A stretch of DNA of 13,156 bases from Proteobacteria bacterium SG_bin9 (GTDB taxonomy: Bacteria; Pseudomonadota; Alphaproteobacteria; Rhizobiales; Xanthobacteraceae), in the NCBI GenBank assembly GCA_002083525.1, contig LWDM01000024.1:1-13156 (forward strand). The letters run 5' to 3'. A model generated the notes under the pieces. The model had not been told where the DNA came from. It worked only from the letters and a program-made list of their open reading frames with translations, and did not search any database. Shown piece after piece: positions 1 to 5,840 of this stretch. Within the stretch, counting starts at the first letter, position 1. Each line of letters opens with the position of its first letter. The position numbers and the translations under genes are program-made.

Positions 1-3
1 TGG

Positions 4-26
4 ATGCCCGGGTCAAGCCCGGGCAT
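4..26. repeat. short dispersed palindromic repeat
   Basis: A perfect inverted repeat with 9-bp arms (4-12 and 18-26, ATGCCCGGG / CCCGGGCAT) around the 5-base loop TCAAG, followed by GACG. Elements of this form are, from memory, very common between genes in Bradyrhizobium-related genomes, where they behave as REP-like sequences. No second copy was seen in this window, so calling it a repeat rests on that recollection. The window edge cuts the left flank. Confidence 0.6.
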
Positions 27-72
27 GACGAGTCTGGTATTGCTGTGCCCCCGCAAACGATCATCAAAACAA

Positions 73-96
73 AAAGCCCGCCGTGAGGCGGGCTTT
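73..96 (-). terminator. rho-independent terminator of the P460 gene
   Basis: A 10-bp perfect stem (AAAGCCCGCC at 73-82, GGCGGGCTTT at 87-96) with a GTGA loop. Read on the minus strand the stem is followed by a T-rich run (TTTTTGTTTTG). It lies 27 bases past the stop of the cytochrome P460/cupredoxin reading frame, so it most likely ends that transcript. Confidence 0.8.
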
Positions 97-123
97 CGTA
101 CTCGTCAGACGATCGTGCAGCGG

Positions 124-441
124 TCAGTTCGCCTTGACTTCGATCTTGCCCTTCATCGCCGGATGCAGGCTGCAGATGTAGTCGTAGATGCCGGCGTCCG
201 CGAGGGTGAGCTTGGTGGTCTGCCCCTTCTGGAAGATCGGCGACTTCTGCGGCTTGGCCCCGGTGATGGTCACCTGATGCGGTGAGCCGTCCGAGTTGTA
301 CCAGGTGATCGTCTGACCCGGCGCGACCACGACCGTTTCCGGACCGAACTTGAAGTCGGCGACGCTGACGATGCCCGGACCTGCCTGCGGCTTCGCTTCC
401 TCGCCCGGCTTGGTGCCCTTGAGGCTTGCGAGCGAGATCAC
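124..441 (-). CDS. amicyanin/plastocyanin-like cupredoxin domain (3' part of the broken gene)
   Basis: A 105-residue stretch read from a GTG at 441 in the same frame as the P460 part. The copper domain shows the cupredoxin pattern: 'ADFKFGPETVVVAPGQTITW', 'SPHQVT' with the first His ligand, and a C-terminal Cys-x2-His-x2-Met loop (YICSLHPAMKG) as in amicyanin. If translated alone from 441 it would have no signal peptide and would stay in the cytosol, where a blue copper protein has no obvious use. An AGGA stands 5 bases before the GTG, so a restart cannot be excluded, but I read this as the tail of the upstream fusion, not a separate gene. Confidence 0.55.
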   Translation of the reverse strand: MISLASLKGTKPGEEAKPQAGPGIVSVADFKFGPETVVVAPGQTITWYNSDGSPHQVTITGAKPQKSPIFQKGQTTKLTLADAGIYDYICSLHPAMKGKIEVKAN

Positions 442-537
442 GAAGTCCTGGCCGGCATGCGGCTTGTGGCACTCGAAGCAGCCCTTGATGTTGGCCTTCT
501 CGTTGACCTTCTTGTCCGGGCCGAACGCCTGATATTC

Positions 538-948
538 TCATTCGCCGTTACGCAGATCGGCCGGATACTCGGTGCCCCAACCATCGCGCTTCTCCATCAC
601 GGTGTAGGCGACGAGATCGCCCTTGATGAAGCGGCCGTTGGCATCCTTCTGCGGATTTCCGGCAGCATCGAGCTGCGCCTTGTACTGCACGAGTGTCAGC
701 ACGGTGCCGCTCGGGATCGGCTTTCCTTCGCGCGCGAGCTGGACAACGCTCGGCGGCGAGGCCCACAGTTCGCGGTACTGCTTGTTGTCGTAGCGGTCGA
801 CGATCGAGTACAGCGCGCCCTTGTCCTTGGCGTCAAAGCCTTCCGGGTAGGCGACTTTGTCGGCGCCAGCGATTGCCGAGTATGCGATTACGGCGCCGCA
901 GGCGGTGCCGAGCAAAGCTGCGGCCGTCGCCGCCTTCAGATGTGTCAT
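538..948 (-). CDS. truncated cytochrome P460 family protein (N-terminal part)
   Basis: The 136-residue product expected if translation stops at the internal TGA. It keeps the signal sequence (MTHLKAATAAALLGTACG...) and most of the P460 fold, including the segments YPEGF, LWASPP, VQYKAQLD and VMEKRDGWG. It ends about 20 residues before the CFECH heme attachment site. Without covalent heme the product is probably non-functional and may be degraded in the periplasm. Cytochrome P460 proteins are c-type heme proteins best known from hydroxylamine oxidation in ammonia oxidisers; the role in heterotrophic alphaproteobacteria is not settled. Confidence 0.6.
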   Translation of the reverse strand: MTHLKAATAAALLGTACGAVIAYSAIAGADKVAYPEGFDAKDKGALYSIVDRYDNKQYRELWASPPSVVQLAREGKPIPSGTVLTLVQYKAQLDAAGNPQKDANGRFIKGDLVAYTVMEKRDGWGTEYPADLRNGE

Positions 949-1256
949 GTGATGTGCCCCTTCTTGCCCGTCGCCGGGCGCGTCGTGTCTTGGTTCGGTC
1001 CGGCAAAGGTGTCCCGGCAGGCGGTGAAAACCGCCGCGAGCAGCGATCCGAATCTGGCGTCCGGATTCCTTAGAACTCTTCTTAAGCGCGAATGGACACT
1101 AATATCCGTGGCTTGTCTGCCTCTACACACATGCGTGTGATGGGAGGTGGCTGGTTACCAAATTCGCATGCAAAGTGCGCCGCACCAATGAGGTGCGGCG
1201 CGAGAGGGTTTTCGGATACCGTGATTAGGGCCGCCTCGGCGATGCTTGGCAAGCGC
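949..1256. promoter_or_regulatory. intergenic region upstream of the P460 gene
   Basis: About 300 bases between two minus-strand genes, so it should hold the P460 promoter and the end of the hydrolase transcript. Visible elements: the P460 ribosome binding site near 957-963; a 6-bp hairpin with a GAAA loop on the plus strand at 1020-1035 (GGCGGT/ACCGCC); a short inverted repeat CACAC-ATGC-GTGTG at 1126-1139; and a strong hairpin at 1177-1201. I could not assign -35/-10 boxes with confidence, and the small open frames here look like chance. Confidence 0.4.
1177..1201 (-). terminator. hairpin downstream of the alpha/beta hydrolase gene
   Basis: Perfect 10-bp stem GCGCCGCACC (1177-1186) / GGTGCGGCGC (1192-1201) with a 5-base loop. 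It lies 55 bases past the hydrolase stop on the minus strand, but only a short T run (ACTTTG) follows on that strand. It is probably the transcript end; a processing or stability hairpin is also possible. Confidence 0.5.
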
Positions 1257-2231
1257 TCAGTTCGTCTCGTTGAGGAAGACGTTGACGTCGTCCGCAAAGC
1301 GTTCGGCAAGCTGAAAGAGAAAGGCGTGGCCGGACGCCGGATAGATAATCGCTTTGCCGTTCGGCAGCTGCTGGGCAGCTGCGAATGAATCGAACGCCGG
1401 GATCATCACATCATGGGCGCCGTTGGCGAGCAGGACCGGATGCTTCAAGCCGGACAGCTTCGGGAAGCCGCCGCCCGCCTGTCGATAGGTCTGGATCGCG
1501 ATGGCCTGTGATCTGAACACCTCGGGTTTGTTCGGCGGGATCGGCGCCTCGGCGCGCGTATTCTTGCTCATGCGGCCGAAGTGCGCCATGCCGGCGGCGC
1601 GTCCTTCCGCCGTTTCAGGAAAGAAGAGATAGAGAATTCCCTCAAGCCCGCTTTGCGGGTTGGTGGCGACCTCCGCAACCTTCGGCGGTGCCGGCGGTGA
1701 GTTCGGCACGCCGGCCGGCGTCGAACCGGCAATCACCATGCGGCGGACGCGATCGGGCTGCGCGATCGCGACGGCAAAGGAAATCATGCCGCCCATCGAC
1801 CAGCCAAGCAGGTCGACCTGTTTGATGCCGAGTGCATCCATGAATGCGATTGCCGCATCGGCCATCGCCGGAATCGAGGCCGGCGTGTCGCCGCTCGAGA
1901 GACCGACACCGGTGCTGTCGAACAGAATCACGCGCCGTGTTTTGGCAACGCGATCGATGAACAGCGGATCCCAGTCATCCATAGTGGCGCGAAAACGATT
2001 CAGAAACAGCAGAGGAGTCCCGCTGGCGGGCCCGATCTCGCGATAGGCAAAGCTGATGCCTTTTGCCTCGATCCGCTTGGTGATGGTGGCATTCGCAGGC
2101 GAGTTCGCGCCGGCGCTCGACTGTTCAACGGCACTCATGGTCTGTCCTCGACTGGTTTGCGAAAGGGAGGGGTGCGCGGAGGTCAACGTCAGCCCCGCCG
2201 CAAGCGCGGCTGCGATGCAGAGATGCGTCAT
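1257..2231 (-). CDS. exported alpha/beta hydrolase
   Basis: A 324-residue serine hydrolase of the alpha/beta fold. The nucleophile elbow is GWSMGG with Ser145; the likely acid is Asp274 (GAHDVMIP) and the likely base is His302 (SGHAFLF). The segment 'FLNRFRATMDDWDP' (about 75-88) takes the place of the usual HG oxyanion loop. Residues 1-25 (MTHLCIAAALAAGLTLTSAHPSLSQ) look like a signal peptide. The start at 2231 is preferred because it gives this signal and lies 11 bases after the upstream stop with a GAGGA box. An inner ATG at 2138 also has a good GAGGA box and would give a cytosolic 293-residue form. The gene forms an operon with the membrane protein gene before it and probably answers to the divergent TetR regulator. 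The substrate cannot be told from sequence; esterase, lactonase or perhydrolase-type activity is possible. Confidence 0.85.
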   Translation of the reverse strand: MTHLCIAAALAAGLTLTSAHPSLSQTSRGQTMSAVEQSSAGANSPANATITKRIEAKGISFAYREIGPASGTPLLFLNRFRATMDDWDPLFIDRVAKTRRVILFDSTGVGLSSGDTPASIPAMADAAIAFMDALGIKQVDLLGWSMGGMISFAVAIAQPDRVRRMVIAGSTPAGVPNSPPAPPKVAEVATNPQSGLEGILYLFFPETAEGRAAGMAHFGRMSKNTRAEAPIPPNKPEVFRSQAIAIQTYRQAGGGFPKLSGLKHPVLLANGAHDVMIPAFDSFAAAQQLPNGKAIIYPASGHAFLFQLAERFADDVNVFLNETN

Positions 2232-2242
2232 ATCCGTGATCC

Positions 2243-2884
2243 TCACGACGAGGTGCGGGCCGCGCGGATTTGCGCGAAGCCGATGAGGTGCAGGCTGAGG
2301 AAGAACGGCACCAGGAAGGTGACGATGAACACCAGCGGCATCTCGGCGAGCGGCGTCACCTGCTGGGCTGCTTCGGGACCGGACAGGCCGCGGCGGATGA
2401 ACGTCGCCGCCACCGGCGCGAGGATGAGGTCGGCGACGCCGAGCGCGTTGAACAGCCAGTAGGCGCGTGCCGTGATGAACTGCGGATCGCGCGCCAGCCG
2501 CATCACCGCGAACGGTGCCAGCACGCCGACGAGCACGTCGCCCCAGCCCGCCTGATAGGCAAAGGAGCCGGGCAGGTATCCGAAGCCATGGACGAACAAG
2601 AAGCCCGAGCCGACCACGCGCCAGCCCTGCATCGCGCAAATCCACACGGGATCGAGCGCAAGAATGTTTTCGCGAAACGCTGCGCTGAGCCGCATCAGCA
2701 CGAACAACAGCAGCGGCGGCAGCAGGATCGCCGCGATGATGGCGAACTGCGGCTTGTCTGCGGGCGGAACGAATGAGCTGCGATAGGCGAGGGTCGTGAT
2801 CAATGCGGCCCACGCCGCCACGACCAGCGTCAGGAGGAACACAAAGCCCGGCGCCGGCGCGCGGGCCGCTGCAGCTGTCGTCAT
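2243..2884 (-). CDS. integral membrane protein of unknown function
   Basis: A 213-residue protein with about six hydrophobic segments (near residues 12-34, 46-66, 85-105, 112-130, 143-163 and 183-203) and almost no soluble part. The most distinctive stretches are FVHGFGYLPGSFAYQAGWGD in the middle and LSLHLIGFAQIR near the C-terminus. I do not recognise the family. The ATG at 2884 has AAGGAG about 10 bases upstream (near 2892-2897). It is the first gene of a minus-strand unit with the hydrolase, and its promoter must lie in the AT-rich region 2885-2993 that also serves the divergent regulator gene. Shared control by that regulator is inferred from this layout. Confidence 0.75.
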   Translation of the reverse strand: MTTAAAARAPAPGFVFLLTLVVAAWAALITTLAYRSSFVPPADKPQFAIIAAILLPPLLLFVLMRLSAAFRENILALDPVWICAMQGWRVVGSGFLFVHGFGYLPGSFAYQAGWGDVLVGVLAPFAVMRLARDPQFITARAYWLFNALGVADLILAPVAATFIRRGLSGPEAAQQVTPLAEMPLVFIVTFLVPFFLSLHLIGFAQIRAARTSS

Positions 2885-2911
2885 TTTCGCATGCTCCTTG
2901 TGCGATTTTTA

Positions 2912-2930
2912 TATTATGACCATCATAATA
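2912..2930. promoter_or_regulatory. palindromic operator, probably for the divergent TetR regulator
   Basis: Perfect inverted repeat TATTATGA-CCA-TCATAATA (8-bp arms, 3-base spacer) in a strikingly AT-rich strip between the divergent start codons at 2884 and 2994. Size and place fit a TetR-family operator. A second, imperfect palindrome follows at 2935-2952 (TCGTGAT-ATAC-ATCATGA, 6 of 7 pairs). Confidence 0.65.
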
Positions 2931-2993
2931 ATATTCGTGATATACATCATGATTAGAGTCAAGCCCGGCGAGACGGAAATTTTCGGAGAGACG

Positions 2994-3563
2994 ATGAGGG
3001 TTACGAAGGAGAAAGCCGCTGAGCACCGCGAGCGGATGCTGTACGCCGCAAGCCGGCTGTTCCGCGAGCGCGGTTTCGACGGCGTCGGCATTCCGGAAAT
3101 CGCCCGTGCCGCGGACCTGACGCACGGGGCGTTCTACACCCACTTCAAGTCGAAGGATGCGCTCTGCGCCGAGGCGCTCGGCTGCGCGATCGATCAGAAG
3201 CTTGAGCCGTTGGCCAGAGCCGGGGCAGGTCCGGGCGCGCTGAAGATGTTCGTCAACTACTATCTCAGCGAGCCGCAGGTCACGCGTTTCGGCGAGGGCT
3301 GTCCGATTGCGGGGCTCGGCGGCGAAACCGCGCGGCAGCCAAAGGCGGTGCGCTCGGCGTTTGAGCGTGCGTTGAAGCGGTTCGTCGGCGCGGTCGCACC
3401 CCTGTTCTCGGCGAAAGCAGCTAAACGGGAGCACCAGAAGACGCTCGCGGCGATTGCGATGCTCGTCGGTGGCGTCATCCTCGCGCGGGCGGTTGAAGAC
3501 GACGCCTACCGAAGTGAAATCCTCGATGCGGTGCGCCATGCGGCCCTGGATGCCGCGGAGTGA
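2994..3563 (+). CDS. TetR/AcrR-family transcriptional regulator
   Basis: A 189-residue one-component repressor. The N-terminal helix-turn-helix is typical: 'HRERMLYAASRLFRERGFDGVGIPEIARAADLTHGAFYTHFKSKDAL' spans about residues 10-56, although it is read here only as a motif. The C-terminal ligand-binding half has a 'GCPIAGLGGETAR' segment seen in one TetR subgroup. The ATG at 2994 is chosen because GGAGAG lies 4 bases before it and the product starts right before the DNA-binding domain. An ATG at 2949 is in frame but would sit inside the second palindrome. It is divergent from the membrane protein/hydrolase unit, the classical layout for a local repressor. The ligand is unknown, likely a small lipophilic compound handled by the hydrolase. 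Confidence 0.88.
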   Translation: MRVTKEKAAEHRERMLYAASRLFRERGFDGVGIPEIARAADLTHGAFYTHFKSKDALCAEALGCAIDQKLEPLARAGAGPGALKMFVNYYLSEPQVTRFGEGCPIAGLGGETARQPKAVRSAFERALKRFVGAVAPLFSAKAAKREHQKTLAAIAMLVGGVILARAVEDDAYRSEILDAVRHAALDAAE

Positions 3564-3700
3564 GGCCGGCCCAGCCCGGAGGTTCGTTCCGTCTGACCGT
3601 TAGGAGATGGTTAGTTTTTCCAGGCAGTTTGTAGCCGACCGTTTAGCGGGCACTTCGCATCTTTTCGGGATCATGACGTGAGCGTCCAGGGAGCGCCGTC

Positions 3701-5314
3701 ATGGCTGACCTTCGTAGCGATCCGCGTGGCCGGACCTTTCTCGCCGGCAAGATTGTGTCCAGTTACGGCCAGTCGAGCATCGACTGCGTCGTCCGGAACA
3801 TGTCGGCGAGTGGAGCCTGTCTCGAGGTCGAGAACGTGATCGGCGTTCCGGTCGAATTTCAGCTTGTCATGCCGGGGGGCGCCGAAAACAAGGTCTGCAA
3901 AGTGGTCTGGAAGTCGGACGACCGGGTCGGCGTCGTCTTCGAGACCGCGCAACTTGCCGTACAGAAACGTCCGGCTGCCGGGTCGCCATCGGCCCAGCCG
4001 GAGCGCGGCACCGACCTTATGCGAAATCAGATGCTGGCGCTGCGCGCGGCACTGGACGAGGTCGAGGTCGGCATCGTCCTGCTCGACGCGGAGCTGCGCG
4101 CACAGTTCATCAACAAGGCGTTCCGCCAGATGTGGAAGCTGCCGGATGCGAAGGCCGATGCGAAAGTGCCGTTTGTCGCGCTGATGTATCACGGCCGCGA
4201 CACCGGGGCGTACGAGATTCCTGCCGATCGGCTGGATGCCTATGTCGCCGAGCGTGTCGAGCTGGTCCAGCGCGGCGACGAAACGCCGATCGATCTGCGA
4301 TTGAATTCGGGCGACGTCATTCGCTATCAGTGCAACGTCCTGCCGAACGGCGGACGCATGCTCAGCTACACATTCGTGACCGATATCGTTCGCCATTCCG
4401 ACGAGCTCGAAGTCCTCAAGGCCGCGCTCGACAACCTCGGCGACGGCGTGATCCTGCTCGATGCGGGCCTTCAGGCGCAGTTCATCAACAAGAAAGCGCG
4501 CAAGCTCCTCAACATGTCGCAGGACGATGTGAAGAAGGGTGCGTCATTCGCTCAGATCGTCGCCACCGCATCTCGCGATGCGTACGACATCCCGATCGAA
4601 GACATGGAAGCGTTCGTCGCCGCCCGCATGGCCCATGTCTTTGCGGGCGACCCCACACCGCGCGACATCAAGACCAAGGACGGCCGCCATCTGCGCGCCC
4701 ATTGCACCAAGCTGCCGGCAGGCGGCCGGATGGTCACCTATTGCGACGTGACAGATCTGTTTCACAGCGCCGAGCAGTTGCAGCGCCTGGCCACAACCGA
4801 CGTTCTAACGGGTGTCGCCAATCGCCGTCAGTTCCTGAGTGCTGCGGAGGCGGAGTGGTCGCGATTTCAACGCTACCACCGGCCGCTGTCGCTGATCACG
4901 ATCGACATCGATCACTTCAAGTCGGTAAACGACCGCTTCGGTCATGCCACCGGCGACGACGCCATCCGCTGGATCGCAACCGCGTGTACCGAAGGGCAGC
5001 GCGCCTCGGACATTGTCGGGCGTCTGGGTGGCGAGGAGTTCGCGATCCTGCTGCCCGAAACCGGTGCGGAGGAAGCGGTTATGGTCGCGGAGCGTATCCG
5101 CAAGACCATTGCGGCGCGCATGCTGACCTTCCATAAAGTCAATTTCCGGATCACCGCCAGCTTCGGCGTTGCCTCCGCGACGCTGAGCATGTCCGGCGTG
5201 CCCGTCTTGATGCACGCCTCCGACACCGCGCTCTATGACGCGAAGAAGCAGGGCCGGGATCGCGTCGTCCTGTTTTCGCCGCCGGCCGAAGGCCTCAAGC
5301 TCGCCGCCGAATGA
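3701..5314 (+). CDS. diguanylate cyclase with PilZ and two PAS domains
   Basis: A 537-residue cytosolic protein with no membrane segment. Residues about 3-90 form a PilZ domain with both c-di-GMP motifs (RSDPR at 5-9, NMSASG further on). Two PAS-like repeats follow at about 112-232 and 237-355 and resemble each other closely (AALD..., LLDA-L-AQFINK, GGRM-(L/V)-Y-(T/C)-VTD). A GGDEF domain (about 361-525) ends the protein with an intact GGEEF active site at 443-447 and an inhibitory RxxD site (RASD, 434-437) five residues before it. It should make c-di-GMP from two GTP, with product inhibition through the I-site and possibly a second sensing point in PilZ. The start at 3701 has GGGAG about 9 bases upstream. 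It stands alone and converges with the dehydroquinase gene (8 bases between stops). The PAS ligand is not evident. Confidence 0.9.
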   Translation: MADLRSDPRGRTFLAGKIVSSYGQSSIDCVVRNMSASGACLEVENVIGVPVEFQLVMPGGAENKVCKVVWKSDDRVGVVFETAQLAVQKRPAAGSPSAQPERGTDLMRNQMLALRAALDEVEVGIVLLDAELRAQFINKAFRQMWKLPDAKADAKVPFVALMYHGRDTGAYEIPADRLDAYVAERVELVQRGDETPIDLRLNSGDVIRYQCNVLPNGGRMLSYTFVTDIVRHSDELEVLKAALDNLGDGVILLDAGLQAQFINKKARKLLNMSQDDVKKGASFAQIVATASRDAYDIPIEDMEAFVAARMAHVFAGDPTPRDIKTKDGRHLRAHCTKLPAGGRMVTYCDVTDLFHSAEQLQRLATTDVLTGVANRRQFLSAAEAEWSRFQRYHRPLSLITIDIDHFKSVNDRFGHATGDDAIRWIATACTEGQRASDIVGRLGGEEFAILLPETGAEEAVMVAERIRKTIAARMLTFHKVNFRITASFGVASATLSMSGVPVLMHASDTALYDAKKQGRDRVVLFSPPAEGLKLAAE

Positions 5315-5321
5315 TCGCCGG

Positions 5322-5753
5322 CTATTGCATCTGCACGAGCGTATGCATCGCGGCGATGTAGCCATAGGGCCCGAGTCCGCAGATGACGCCGGTCGCCGCC
5401 GACGAAATCTTCGAGTGCCGGTGATATTCGTCGCGGGCGTGGATGTTCGAGATGTGCACCTCGATCATCGGCCTGTCGAAGGCCTTGATCGCGTCGAGGA
5501 TCGCGACCGACGTAAAGGAATAGCCGGCCGGGTTGATGATGATTCCGTCGGCGCTCTCGCGCGCCGACTGGATCAGATCGACCAGCACGCCCTCGTGGTT
5601 CGACTGATGGAACGAGAACGTTAGCGACAGCTTCGCCGCGCATTGCTCGCAGCTCTCCTTGATCTGCGCGAGCGTGGTGGTGCCATAGATGTGCGGCTCC
5701 CGCGTGCCCAGAAGGTTGAGGTTGGGTCCGTTCAGGATCATTAGCCGTTTCAT
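5322..5753 (-). CDS. aroQ: type II 3-dehydroquinate dehydratase family protein
   Basis: A 143-residue protein of the normal length for the dodecameric type II dehydroquinase family, which converts 3-dehydroquinate to 3-dehydroshikimate. Family motifs are plain: NGPNLNLLGTREPHIYG (8-24, with Arg18 and catalytic Tyr23), QSNHEG (50-55), INPAGY (73-78), EVHISNIHAR (98-107, with His100). Two positions differ from the pattern I know. The His of the usual T-H-T-S-V-A is Phe80 here, and the first Arg of F-R-R-H-S is His111. In the M. tuberculosis enzyme, by memory, these are His81 and Arg112, which contact the substrate. It may therefore be a paralogue with altered activity, not the housekeeping enzyme. 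The ATG at 5753 is preceded by GAGGAAAGG. It diverges from the alpha/beta-barrel gene at 5841 across 87 bases. Confidence 0.85.
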   Translation of the reverse strand: MKRLMILNGPNLNLLGTREPHIYGTTTLAQIKESCEQCAAKLSLTFSFHQSNHEGVLVDLIQSARESADGIIINPAGYSFTSVAILDAIKAFDRPMIEVHISNIHARDEYHRHSKISSAATGVICGLGPYGYIAAMHTLVQMQ

Positions 5754-5840
5754 GCGATCAGCCTTTCCTCTTGCCCGCTGCCAGTCCATGCTGGGTGAGG
5801 GAACGCTACTGCGCATCGGCGCACAACAACAAGGACACTC

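Larger units (their letters stand above)
124..948 (-). pseudogene. cytochrome P460 - cupredoxin fusion, interrupted by in-frame TGA
   Basis: One continuous minus-strand frame of 274 codons plus stop, broken only by TGA at codon 137 (540-538). The order is signal peptide (about residues 1-28), cytochrome P460 domain (about 30-165) with the c-type heme motif CFECH at 157-161, a Lys/Pro-rich linker (about 176-190), and an amicyanin-like cupredoxin (about 193-274) with candidate type 1 copper ligands H224, C259, H262 and M265 (CSLHPAM). The residues around the stop read NGE*EYQAF; relatives as I recall them have Trp there (GEW-Y-AF), so a single G-to-A change of TGG explains it (plus-strand T538). 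An intact protein would be a periplasmic heme/copper redox protein. The start ATG at 948 has GAAGGGG about 9 bases upstream. As written the gene is disrupted, but the frame downstream is undamaged, so the change is recent, tolerated by readthrough, or a sequencing error. Confidence 0.8.

Noticed and set aside
538..540. TGA as a selenocysteine codon
   Set aside because: The position corresponds to Trp in the family, not Cys, and I saw no obvious strong hairpin right after it that would act as a bacterial SECIS. Nonsense change or sequencing error is simpler.
457..1140. Plus-strand open frame of about 227 codons opposite the P460 gene
   Set aside because: The antisense frame has no recognisable motif and no good ribosome site. 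The minus strand carries clear family motifs, a signal peptide and a terminator.
2232..3539. Long minus-strand open frame extending the hydrolase N-terminally by more than 430 residues
   Set aside because: It runs opposite the TetR gene and in another frame of the membrane protein gene. Its composition is Arg/Pro-rich noise with no motif, and the hydrolase has its own ribosome site and signal peptide at 2231.
3595..3644. Direct repeat GACCGTT (3595 and 3637) before the diguanylate cyclase
   Set aside because: Two 7-8 base matches 42 bases apart are within what chance gives; no other support for a regulator site.
4132..5136. Alternative plus-strand open frame within the diguanylate cyclase gene
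   Set aside because: It is out of frame with intact PAS and GGDEF motifs; its product is Arg/Pro/Ala-rich and typical of shadow frames in GC-rich DNA.
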